Below, piece after piece: positions 6,918 through 13,846 of a stretch of 23,941 nt of DNA. Origin of the DNA: CAZPAH01 sp964584495 (GTDB taxonomy: Bacteria; Krumholzibacteriota; Krumholzibacteriia; Krumholzibacteriales; Krumholzibacteriaceae); the NCBI GenBank assembly GCA_964584495.1, contig CAZPAH010000033.1, forward strand, positions 1 through 23,941, read 5' to 3'. Each line of letters begins with the position of its first letter. The stretch's first letter is position 1. The notes under the pieces are model-generated. The model was given only the letters and a program-made list of their open reading frames with translations, was not told the DNA's origin and ran no database searches. A program made the translations under genes and the position numbers.

Positions 6918-8591
6918 CTATAAAAGCCTTACCTCGACCTCTTCCCCTCTTCCGATACCGGCGACGCCCTGCGGAATGGCGACGAAGCCGTCTGCCAGGG
7001 CGAAGGCGCGTATATGTGCCGAGCCGTGATAATCGACCGGCGAGGCTCCTCCGCCCGGGCTCAACATCACCGGTATATGGGCTCTTCGCCCAGTCTTCTC
7101 CCTCTTGAATTCGCCGTCGAAGAACGTTCTAGTGAACCTCGGCCTGTAGCTGGCCCCCATGAGCTTGAAGCAGAACGGCTTCACGTACAGCTCGAAGAGG
7201 ATGAATGTCGAAGCGGGATTTCCGGGCAGCCCGAAGACATAACGGTCGTACTTCACGCCGAAAACGAGCGGTTTGCCGGGCTTTATCGCGACACTCTCGA
7301 AGAGCAGGTCGAAACCGGCCTCCCGCAGCACCTCGGTCACGAAATCGTAATCGCCCATCGACACTCCGCCCGAGAGAAGCAGGACGTCTATCCGGCTCAT
7401 CTCCTTTTCGATCGCCCGCGCTATCAAGACCGGCTCATCGCCCACGATCCCCATATCGAGAAACTCGAACCCCGACAGGGCGCACTGGCCGGCAAGCTGG
7501 CTGCTGTTGCTGTTTCGTATCTTCCCCTCTCCCGGGACCTGCGTGTAGGGCACGAGCTCGCTTCCAGTGGCTATGATGCCTACGACCGGCTTCCTCGAGA
7601 CGGGAACGAGCGAACGGCCGGCGCCGGCGAGGACCGCCAGATGGGCGGGCCCGATTATCGTTCCCTTTTCGAGAACGACATCGCCGGCCTTGATATCCTC
7701 GCCCCTGTAGCATATGTTGGGCGGGGTACCATCCGCATCGACCCGGACGAGGCCGTCGACGATCTTCGTATCCTCTATCATTACGACGCAGTCGGCACCA
7801 TCGGGCACGATGGCGCCCGTCATTATTTTCGCGCATTCGCCCTCGCCAATCGCCCTTGACGGAGCCTTCCCCGCCGGGATCGTCTCGACCACTTCGAGTG
7901 GCCCGCCGATGTCGGCCGAGCGGCAGGCGTATCCGTCCATCGCCGATTTATCGAAAGGCGGCATGTCAATATCGGACCTAATATCCTCGCAGAGAACGCG
8001 CCCCGTGGATTCATCGAGAGGAACCTCCTCCCCCTCGAGCGATCCCGCCGAATCGAGAACGATGCGAAGAGATTCCTCGAACGGCACCATCGGTCTCTTT
8101 GCTATCTTTCCTGTCTCCTTCAGCATAACTCCTTTCGATGCCGCTTCGTCTCCCCGGCCTTCCCTCTTCGGTCGGACCGCCCCTGCGAGCGATGCGATCC
8201 TGAGGACCGTTCCCTCATCGACTCCGAGAGATTCGGAAAGTTTTGCGGACTTTTCATCTGTAATCTTCTCGCCGCGAACGATATCGGCCTTAGCCCTCGC
8301 CGCACGAGCTGAGGGTTTGGGGTAGCTCCCTGTCAGGAAAATCGCGCAATCCGGGTCGATCTCCTCGAGGATACCGTTGCTCTCTATCACAAGGAAATCG
8401 GCCGATTCGTTTTCGCTCGCTATCCTCTCGAACCCGGTCCCCTCGCTGTAGAATATGTTGCCGATCCCATCCTTCTCGATGCCGTGACCGATCTTTATAT
8501 GAACCGCTCCCGGCAGAAGGCGGCATATCTCGCGGGCGAGTGAGGTCTTGCCTGTATTCGATCTTGCGCCTGATACGACTATCGTTTTCAT
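6918..8591 (-). CDS. MobB-like P-loop domain fused to molybdopterin molybdotransferase MoeA
   Basis: MoeA inserts molybdate or tungstate into adenylylated molybdopterin. The N-terminal ~155 residues form a MobB-like NTPase domain with a Walker A motif G-A-R-S-N-T-G-K-T-S at residues 8-17. Residues from about 165 to 557 are MoeA: D-M-P-P-F-D-K-S-A-M-D-G-Y-A, the M-T-G-A-I-V-P-x-G-A-D-x-V-V block, A-T-G-S-E-L, S-G-G-V-S-M-G-D-Y-D, and G-L-P-G-N-P-A-S-T are all visible. MobB normally assists nucleotide attachment to molybdopterin, but no MobA is encoded here. AOR-type enzymes use bis-molybdopterin without a nucleotide, so the fused domain may serve another step. The gene is spaced 28 bases from moaA. 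Confidence 0.92.
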   Translation of the reverse strand: MKTIVVSGARSNTGKTSLAREICRLLPGAVHIKIGHGIEKDGIGNIFYSEGTGFERIASENESADFLVIESNGILEEIDPDCAIFLTGSYPKPSARAARAKADIVRGEKITDEKSAKLSESLGVDEGTVLRIASLAGAVRPKREGRGDEAASKGVMLKETGKIAKRPMVPFEESLRIVLDSAGSLEGEEVPLDESTGRVLCEDIRSDIDMPPFDKSAMDGYACRSADIGGPLEVVETIPAGKAPSRAIGEGECAKIMTGAIVPDGADCVVMIEDTKIVDGLVRVDADGTPPNICYRGEDIKAGDVVLEKGTIIGPAHLAVLAGAGRSLVPVSRKPVVGIIATGSELVPYTQVPGEGKIRNSNSSQLAGQCALSGFEFLDMGIVGDEPVLIARAIEKEMSRIDVLLLSGGVSMGDYDFVTEVLREAGFDLLFESVAIKPGKPLVFGVKYDRYVFGLPGNPASTFILFELYVKPFCFKLMGASYRPRFTRTFFDGEFKREKTGRRAHIPVMLSPGGGASPVDYHGSAHIRAFALADGFVAIPQGVAGIGRGEEVEVRLL

Positions 8592-8637
8592 CTGCGCTAC
8601 CTTTTCGCCGTTACAGAGCCTGCGGCCTCGAAAAGAC

Positions 8638-8826
8638 CTACTTGAAGCACCCGAGCTGGCATCCGCTTATCTTTATCCCCGCCCTGTTGCAGCACTTTCC
8701 TATCTCGATCAGCGGGACCGAATGAGCCCCCGCGATCTCGAACGCCTTCTTGCAGGGGAGCTTTTTCCCGCTCCCGGTCTCCACCGCCGCCTCGATAACG
8801 ATCCTCTCAAGATCTTCGCTCTTCAT
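8638..8826 (-). CDS. Small cysteine-rich protein (62 aa) within the tungsten/Moco operon
   Basis: The ATG overlaps the stop of the ModE-like gene by four bases (ATGA), so translation is coupled. The product has five cysteines, at 25, 45, 46, 56 and 60. Its pattern L-P-C-K-K-A-F-E-I-A, then I-E-I-G, then G-I-K-I-x-x-C-Q-L-G-C-F resembles small conserved proteins I associate with Moco and formate dehydrogenase loci of anaerobes, but I cannot name a family or function. The helical layout and position right after the regulator suggest a regulatory or metal-sensing partner; the cysteines could bind metal. Both of these are inference. Confidence 0.7.
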   Translation of the reverse strand: MKSEDLERIVIEAAVETGSGKKLPCKKAFEIAGAHSVPLIEIGKCCNRAGIKISGCQLGCFK

Positions 8827-9179
8827 CTCTTCTCCTCTTCGAAAAGCCGGGCGAGATACCTCTCGTAGGCCGAGTCTACGCTAGAAATGACCCGCATCCT
8901 GTATTTCGCCCACGCCTCGATCAGCTCTCTGCCGAAGCTCGTCAACTCGGTCGCCCCGCCGTTCGCCCCTCCCCTTTTCTTCTTCACCAGCGGGCGTCCC
9001 AGCGATCTCTCGGCCGACCTGATATCACCCCACGCCTTCCTGTATCCCCTTCCGAGCGAGTCGGCCGCCCTGCTGATCGAGCCGAGCCTGTCGATCTCCA
9101 TGAGAAGGCGCCACCTGCCGTCGCCGAAGACGCCCTCGGGCGAGTCGGAATCTATGAACAACTTCGCGCCCGGTTTCAT
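8823..9179 (-). CDS. ModE-family winged helix-turn-helix regulator, DNA-binding domain only
   Basis: The 118-aa product is the LysR-like HTH of ModE: L-L-x-E-I-D-R-L-G-S-I-S-R-A-A-D-S-L-G-R-G-Y-R-K-A-W-x-D-I, then E-R-S-L-G-R-P-L-V, the basic G-G-A-N-G-G-A wing, and L-T-x-F-G-R-E-L. E. coli ModE carries C-terminal Mop/TOBE domains that bind molybdate; these are absent here. The regulator must therefore sense metal in another way or through a partner such as the adjacent Cys-rich protein. It sits between the transporter and cofactor genes of the same operon and is the natural candidate to bind the palindrome at 12213-12234. The basic wing and the HTH are clear; the target is inferred. Confidence 0.88.
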   Translation of the reverse strand: MKPGAKLFIDSDSPEGVFGDGRWRLLMEIDRLGSISRAADSLGRGYRKAWGDIRSAERSLGRPLVKKKRGGANGGATELTSFGRELIEAWAKYRMRVISSVDSAYERYLARLFEEEKR

Positions 9180-9229
9180 TCTCCGCCCTTTCTATGTCCT
9201 TTCGTCCTGCTCTGCCGCCGGAGAACTAT

Positions 9230-10285
9230 CTACGTCTCCATGAACCTTATCGCGCTCGCCTTCACGCCTGCGTACACGCTAGATCCCGGCTTCAGCGACA
9301 GCCTGCGTGCCGACTCCTCCGAAACGAGCACGGCCAGCTCGAACCCTATATCGATGATAACCTCGACCCCCGGCCTGGCGGGAAATATCTCGGTTACGGT
9401 TCCCTTGAAAAGGTTCAGCACGCTCGTGGAAGGAGGATCGAGCGACACCGTTACATCCTCGCTTCTGATCATGACGGCTCCCTCGCCCTCGCCCGCTTCT
9501 GTAAGGACGAGAAATGAAAGGCCGCCGCTCACGAATCTCCTGCACCCGTTATCCTCCCGGGCCGTCAGACGACCGGGAAAGAAGTTTCTTATGCCGACGA
9601 ATTTCGCCACGAACTCGGATCTCGGATGGTGAAATATCTCGCCGGGGGTGTCGACCTGCGCTACACCGCCATTCTCGATGATGCCGATCCTCGAGGCGAG
9701 CGAGGCGGCCTCCTCGTAATCGTGCGTGACATGGATTATCGTCAGGCCATTTCTGTTGAGCCTCCTTAGAAGCCGCCTTATATCGATCCTCGCCGCCGGA
9801 TCGAGGGACGAGAGTGGCTCATCGAGAAGAAGGATGCGCGGTTCGACCGCGACCGCCCTCGCAAGCGCCACCCGCTGCGCCTCCCCGCCGGAGAGGGTCG
9901 AGGGCTTTCGGTCGAGGAGCGTCTCGATCTCGAGATGCCCCGCCAGCTCTCTTATCCTTTTCTCCCTGAGCGCGCCCGGAACGCCCATGCACTTCATGCC
10001 GAAGGCGATATTCCCGCCGACGGCGAGATGCGGGAAAAGGGCCTGGTCCTGGAAGACCATCGCCGTCTTTCTCTTCTGTATCTTCTCGCCCGTTATATCC
10101 GCCCCGTCTAGAAATATCTTTCCCGAATCGGGCCGGTAGAGCCCAGCGATCGTCTCGAGAAGGATCGTCTTGCCGGTGCCGGAGCTTCCGAGAAGCACGA
10201 AATATTCCCCCTCGCCGACCTCGAACGAGACATCGTCGATCTCGAACCCTCCAAGCTTCTTCGATATCTTCTCAAGCTTCAGCAT
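9230..10285 (-). CDS. wtpC: Tungstate/molybdate ABC transporter ATP-binding protein WtpC/ModC-like
   Basis: The ATPase of the oxyanion importer. From the ATG at 10285 the Walker A motif G-S-S-G-T-G-K-T falls at residues 33-40, the Q-loop Gln at 79, the signature L-S-G-G-E at 131-135, and Walker B ending D-E at 155-156; a V-T-H-D H-loop follows. The C-terminal third is a TOBE-type regulatory domain. An in-frame start six codons upstream exists, but the ATG chosen here has AGGA well placed (AGGAAAAGCG before ATG). It overlaps the permease gene by 14 bases. Length, 351 aa, is normal for ModC/WtpC. It acts on the cytoplasmic face with the permease. Confidence 0.92.
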   Translation of the reverse strand: MLKLEKISKKLGGFEIDDVSFEVGEGEYFVLLGSSGTGKTILLETIAGLYRPDSGKIFLDGADITGEKIQKRKTAMVFQDQALFPHLAVGGNIAFGMKCMGVPGALREKRIRELAGHLEIETLLDRKPSTLSGGEAQRVALARAVAVEPRILLLDEPLSSLDPAARIDIRRLLRRLNRNGLTIIHVTHDYEEAASLASRIGIIENGGVAQVDTPGEIFHHPRSEFVAKFVGIRNFFPGRLTAREDNGCRRFVSGGLSFLVLTEAGEGEGAVMIRSEDVTVSLDPPSTSVLNLFKGTVTEIFPARPGVEVIIDIGFELAVLVSEESARRLSLKPGSSVYAGVKASAIRFMET

Positions 10286-11066
10286 CGCTTTTCCTGTCGG
10301 CAAGGAGCCTGAATAGAAGAAAGAACACGAGACATATGGAAACGAAGATGACGGCCACCGGCCTCGCGTACTTCAGGCCGAAGGCGCCGAACCGATCGTA
10401 GATCATCACCGGCGTTATCATCGGGTGGTACGCTATCACGAGAACCGCGCCGAACTCGCTCATCCCCCTCGCCCACATCAGGATCGACCCGGAGAGGATC
10501 GAGCGCCAGGCTATCGGAACCGATATCGTGGCGAAAACCCTCAGAGGAGTCGCCCCGAGGTTTAGGGCCGCCTTCTCCACGCGCCGGGGAACCGCTGCGA
10601 AACCGTCCCTCGCCGCGTTGACGAGAAAGGGGAGGCTGACGAAGGCCATCGCCGCCATTATGCCCGCCTTCCCCCCGACGAAGCTAAAACCGGCCCTTCC
10701 GGCAAGCTCTCCGGCGATCGTGCCCCGCGAAAGAACCCCCAGCAGGGCTATCCCCGCCGCCGAATGCGGTATGACTATCGGAAGATCGATTATCCCGTTA
10801 ACGAGCTGCTTTAGGGGGAAGCTTTTTCTCGCAAGGATGTAGGCGAACGGGACCGCCGCCAGAGCGCTGATGAGGGTGGCCCCCATCGATGTAGCCAGCG
10901 TCAGCCAGATCGACCCGAGGACCTCGGGGTCTTTCGCCGTCTCGGCTATCTGGCCCGATGAGCTCTTTAGAAACATTCCGGCCAGGGGGGCTACGATAAA
11001 TAGAAGCACCAGGCCGCCGAGGGCCGCGAAGACGAGATGGGTCGGTTCGTATCTTCTTCCGTTCAT
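10272..11066 (-). CDS. wtpB: Tungstate/molybdate ABC transporter permease WtpB/ModB-like
   Basis: A 264-aa inner-membrane protein with about six hydrophobic segments, including the first span near residues 11-32. The conserved EAA loop that docks onto the ATPase is visible as E-K-A-A-L-N-L-G-A-T-P-L-R-V-F. The P-I-V-I-P-H-S-A-A-G-I-A-L-L-G motif is typical of the ModB/WtpB/TupB family. It lies between the binding-protein and ATPase genes and overlaps the latter by 14 bases. Permeases cannot be assigned to tungstate or molybdate by sequence alone; the WtpA partner and the tungsten enzyme nearby suggest tungstate. Confidence 0.92.
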   Translation of the reverse strand: MNGRRYEPTHLVFAALGGLVLLFIVAPLAGMFLKSSSGQIAETAKDPEVLGSIWLTLATSMGATLISALAAVPFAYILARKSFPLKQLVNGIIDLPIVIPHSAAGIALLGVLSRGTIAGELAGRAGFSFVGGKAGIMAAMAFVSLPFLVNAARDGFAAVPRRVEKAALNLGATPLRVFATISVPIAWRSILSGSILMWARGMSEFGAVLVIAYHPMITPVMIYDRFGAFGLKYARPVAVIFVSICLVFFLLFRLLADRKSDAEA

Positions 11067-11107
11067 ATTCTATTTGGCCTCATAGAAGACAGCCCCGCCG
11101 CGCGAGA

Positions 11108-12145
11108 TCAGCCCGGCGGAAGGGCGAACTTCTTAAGCGGCGGAGGAATTTCCCCGTAGCTGTCCGATACGGCAGGCACAACGGATGGCTGGCCGTTCCT
11201 CTCCATGATCGCCATCCCCTTCCGAGGGTCCAGGAGGAACTCGACGAACTTCTCGGCAAGCTTCGGGTTGGGAGAGTTATCCGGTATCGTCACGCCGTAG
11301 ATCATCGGGGCGCCCCTCTTTACGATCGTGGTGCCCGGCTCCTTTCCAGAGATTTCGACCGAGACCGTCGCGTAGAGGTCGGCGAGCGCGCCTTCATTAA
11401 GGTTGATCTCTCCGGGAAGAAGCAGCCGCTCAAGCCCGTGCTGCTCCGCCACCGACCGGTATAGGAAGATATAGTCTATCGCCCCGGACTCGAGCAGGGC
11501 GAGAAGATCGGTCTCCTTAGGACGGATGTAACGGTTGTCCTTGGCCAGCAACGATTCGGCCAGCCCCTCTACCTGGTAATATTTCTCCGCCAGCTTCATC
11601 GTGAGGACTGTCCGGTACCCGCATGGGTCGGAGTCAGGATCGGACCTTCCGAAGGCGACTTTGTCATCGAGAAGTATTTCGTACCAGTTGGACGAGTCGA
11701 TCCGGCCGGCCATCCTCGAACGTTCGTGATATACGATGGCCATCTCGTTGGCGGCGAACTTGATGTTCCACTTCGCCGCGCCCGGTATCAAGAGCTCATC
11801 GATCACCGTGTAATCGGCCGACGCCATCACGTCGCAGCTCCTGCCGAGATCTACGATCTTGCGGGCGCAGCTCCTGCTTCCCGCCGCCTCGAGATCGATC
11901 TTGACCCCGGGGTTCTCCTCCATGAAGGCATGTGATATCTCCTTGAACGGCGCGGAGAGAGACCCGGCATGGAATATCACGAGCTCCTGCGGGTTCTGCG
12001 AGGGAGCCTTCCCCCCGCAGGAAAGGATGGAGAACGAATAGAGGGAGAGTAGTAACGCGGCTGCGAGCAGCGTCCTTCCGCTTCGGCCCGCGTTTCCTCC
12101 GCCGGCTGTATTCCGAAAAAATGTTTTCATTTGAAAAATCCTCAT
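11108..12145 (-). CDS. wtpA: Tungstate/molybdate-binding lipoprotein WtpA-like
   Basis: The substrate-binding protein of the importer. After the lipobox S-I-L-S-C, the mature protein shows the archaeal-type WtpA/ModA pattern: V-I-F-H-A-G-S-L-S-x-P-F, then E-A-A-G-S-R-S-C-A-R-K-I-x-D-L-G-R-x-C-D-V-x-A-S-A-D-Y-x-V-I-D, then D-P-C-G-Y-R-T and R-P-K-E-T-D-L-L-A-L-L-E-S-G-x-I-D-Y. WtpA-type proteins bind tungstate and molybdate tightly with octahedral coordination. An earlier in-frame TTG opening at 12223 lies inside the promoter and operator, so it is not the start. I chose ATG at 12145 (AAGGAG ten bases upstream); ATG at 12130 is an alternative. First gene of the operon. Confidence 0.9.
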   Translation of the reverse strand: MRIFQMKTFFRNTAGGGNAGRSGRTLLAAALLLSLYSFSILSCGGKAPSQNPQELVIFHAGSLSAPFKEISHAFMEENPGVKIDLEAAGSRSCARKIVDLGRSCDVMASADYTVIDELLIPGAAKWNIKFAANEMAIVYHERSRMAGRIDSSNWYEILLDDKVAFGRSDPDSDPCGYRTVLTMKLAEKYYQVEGLAESLLAKDNRYIRPKETDLLALLESGAIDYIFLYRSVAEQHGLERLLLPGEINLNEGALADLYATVSVEISGKEPGTTIVKRGAPMIYGVTIPDNSPNPKLAEKFVEFLLDPRKGMAIMERNGQPSVVPAVSDSYGEIPPPLKKFALPPG

Positions 12146-12194
12146 CGGGCGGTCGCTCCTTCGAAATCCCATCTTCCCGTATAAGAAACAGCTT

Positions 12195-12223
12195 ATTATA
12201 CCAGAGTCAACAGATATGTTCAA
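12195..12223 (-). promoter_or_regulatory. Promoter of the tungsten/Moco operon
   Basis: On the minus strand a -35 box TTGAAC (12218-12223) and a perfect -10 box TATAAT (12195-12200) are separated by 17 bases. Transcription would start near 12188, about 45 bases before the chosen wtpA start. The -35 box lies wholly within the palindrome at 12213-12234, so a protein bound there would block RNA polymerase. Confidence 0.65.
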
Positions 12224-12234
12224 CTGAACATATC
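12213..12234. promoter_or_regulatory. Perfect palindromic operator overlapping the wtpA promoter
   Basis: Arms GATATGTTCA (12213-12222) and TGAACATATC (12225-12234) are exact reverse complements with a 2-base spacer. The site covers the -35 box of the operon and lies 9 bases before the candidate -35 of the divergent methyltransferase gene. A dimeric HTH protein is expected to bind. The ModE-like regulator in the same operon is the obvious candidate, suggesting repression when metal is plentiful. Confidence 0.7.
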
Positions 12235-12243
12235 GCTAGTATG

Positions 12244-12273
12244 TTGCCCGGTCCTCCCCTCCTCTGCTATCAT
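12244..12273 (+). promoter_or_regulatory. Candidate promoter of the divergent methyltransferase gene
   Basis: TTGCCC (12244-12249) and TATCAT (12268-12273) with an 18-base spacer match the consensus at 4/6 and 5/6. Transcription would begin about 40 bases before the TTG start at 12319. The adjacent palindrome could affect this promoter as well. Confidence 0.4.
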
Positions 12274-12318
12274 CCGGTTCGTTGATCCGTTCGGCTTCGA
12301 CAAGGAAAGGTTGCGATC

Positions 12319-13644
12319 TTGCCACTAGGCCCCGAATCGTTGGAAATCCTGGTCTGTCCCTCCTGCGGTAAAAGCCTGCTCGAAAGAGAAGACCGGCTCG
12401 CCTGCTCCTCGTGCGAAAGCTCCTACCCCGTCACGGGCGGGATCCCATCCCTTTTCCACCCGGGAGAAAGCCTCACGATAGACCCCGGCGATCTGACAAT
12501 AAAGAGCAGGGACGAGGCGATCGGCACGATACGGGGCATGAATTCGATCGACAGCGGATTTATTAAGAAGCCTTCGGTCTTCTACCTTCTATATGCGTCG
12601 ATTATCCTCTTTGCGGTGGCGGCCCACTTCGCGCCCCTACCACTCCTTCCGGTTTTGCCTGCGGCCGTCTATCGTACGATACTTTATATGCTGCTGCTTA
12701 TCCTTCCCGCCGATTGGATCGTCTTCAGGATCAATAGGGGAAGAACCCTGTCGGCATGGGAGCGCAGCCCCCTAAGGCTCCGCACGGCCGCCGATCACAG
12801 CGTCGTCGACGATGTCTACCGCCGCACGGGAAAGAGCCAGCCTACGATGGCCGATTGGATCGCCCTATCGGCCGGGCCCCCGCGCGGTAAGAAAGGAATA
12901 GACACCGACGATGCGCGCTACCTCGACATCCATCGAGTATTCGAGAGAAGGAGAAAGGGAAAGCAGACCGTCGTCGATGTCGGGGCTAATGACGGAAGGG
13001 CCTGCTTCGAATACGGCATCGGAAAGGATGACACATTCATAGGGGTCGATGTCTCGATGCAACTCCTCGAAGAGTTCTCCCGAAACCTTCCTGGAAAGGT
13101 CCCCGTCCACGCCGACGGCACAATGCTTCCGCTGGCCGATGGGACGGTCGATTTCCTCTTCTGCACCGAGACCCTCGAGCATCTCAGCGATCCCGGAAGG
13201 GCGTTCGCCGAATTCGCGAGGGTCCTCAAGCCGGGCGGCACCATGATGATACAGAGCCCCAACGCCCACAGGCTTCGAAACCTTAATATATTCCATATAG
13301 GCGTCCTCTTTCTCAGCCTCATAAACGACCGGATCCTTCAGAAGAAATCGGTGCACGAGAACACCTGGATAAACGCCGCGACCTATCACTGGGATTTCTC
13401 CGTCCAGGACTACAGGAAGATGGCCGGGGACGGCGGCTTCACGATCGAGGAGCTTCGAAGCAGCGGCTTCTTCTTTCCCGGATTTCTACTTCATGGCAAT
13501 CCCGGGCGGTACAGGCTCAAGGAGAGGTTCCTCGGCGCAATCCCCGCCGTCCGATTCCTCGGAAACGATCTCGTTCTCGTCGCCCGGAAGGGGGAAAAGG
13601 CGCTTGATCCACCAGCAGGCGGGAGAAGCGAAACGGGAAAATAA
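12319..13644 (+). CDS. Membrane-anchored SAM-dependent methyltransferase with N-terminal zinc ribbon
   Basis: Translation probably starts at TTG 12319: AAGGAAAGG lies eight bases upstream and no ATG fits. Residues 13-32 form a Trm112-like zinc ribbon (C-P-S-C at 13-16, C-S-S-C at 29-32). Two hydrophobic helices follow at about 88-110 and 115-136. The C-terminal half is a class I methyltransferase: motif I V-V-D-V-G-A-N-D-G at 218-226, an acidic V-D motif after strand 2, and E-H-L-S-D-P-G-R-A-F-A-E-F-A-R-V-L-K-P-G-G. The substrate is unknown; such fusions often act on lipids, quinones or envelope glycans. It is transcribed away from wtpA and may share its control region. A link to tungsten metabolism is not shown. 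Confidence 0.82.
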   Translation: MPLGPESLEILVCPSCGKSLLEREDRLACSSCESSYPVTGGIPSLFHPGESLTIDPGDLTIKSRDEAIGTIRGMNSIDSGFIKKPSVFYLLYASIILFAVAAHFAPLPLLPVLPAAVYRTILYMLLLILPADWIVFRINRGRTLSAWERSPLRLRTAADHSVVDDVYRRTGKSQPTMADWIALSAGPPRGKKGIDTDDARYLDIHRVFERRRKGKQTVVDVGANDGRACFEYGIGKDDTFIGVDVSMQLLEEFSRNLPGKVPVHADGTMLPLADGTVDFLFCTETLEHLSDPGRAFAEFARVLKPGGTMMIQSPNAHRLRNLNIFHIGVLFLSLINDRILQKKSVHENTWINAATYHWDFSVQDYRKMAGDGGFTIEELRSSGFFFPGFLLHGNPGRYRLKERFLGAIPAVRFLGNDLVLVARKGEKALDPPAGGRSETGK

Positions 13645-13846
13645 TAGTTGCCGGCCGGAGATAAACGGTGGCTTTATATTGCTGTAAACAATAATATCGC
13701 AGATAGTTAATGGTATTATATAAAGTATCTTGAGAGGGGTGGCCGATTACATATTAAAAGAATTTTTGCTTTATACCTGAAGCCAAAATAGTGTATATTC
13801 TTACCCCTGACCGGGCAAGTCAAAACGAATCAAGGAGGCTGTGCAG
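13645..13846 (+). promoter_or_regulatory. AT-rich control region of the split-AOR operon
   Basis: No gene is seen in these 202 bases, which are clearly richer in A+T than the coding flanks. A weak candidate promoter is TTGAGA (13730-13735), 16 bases, TATTAA (13752-13757). An 8-bp inverted repeat, CTTTATAT (13672-13679) with ATATAAAG (13718-13725), lies upstream of it. The operator arm found before wtpA does not recur here. AAGGAGG at 13832-13838 is the ribosome site of the next gene. Confidence 0.35.

Noticed and set aside
12146..12223. TTG start for wtpA at 12223
   Set aside because: It would place the start codon inside the -35 box and palindrome, upstream of the predicted transcription start.
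13765..13800. Promoter using a TATATT box near 13795 for the split-AOR operon
   Set aside because: No acceptable -35 box at 16-18 bases; the only TTG-type hexamer is too far upstream.
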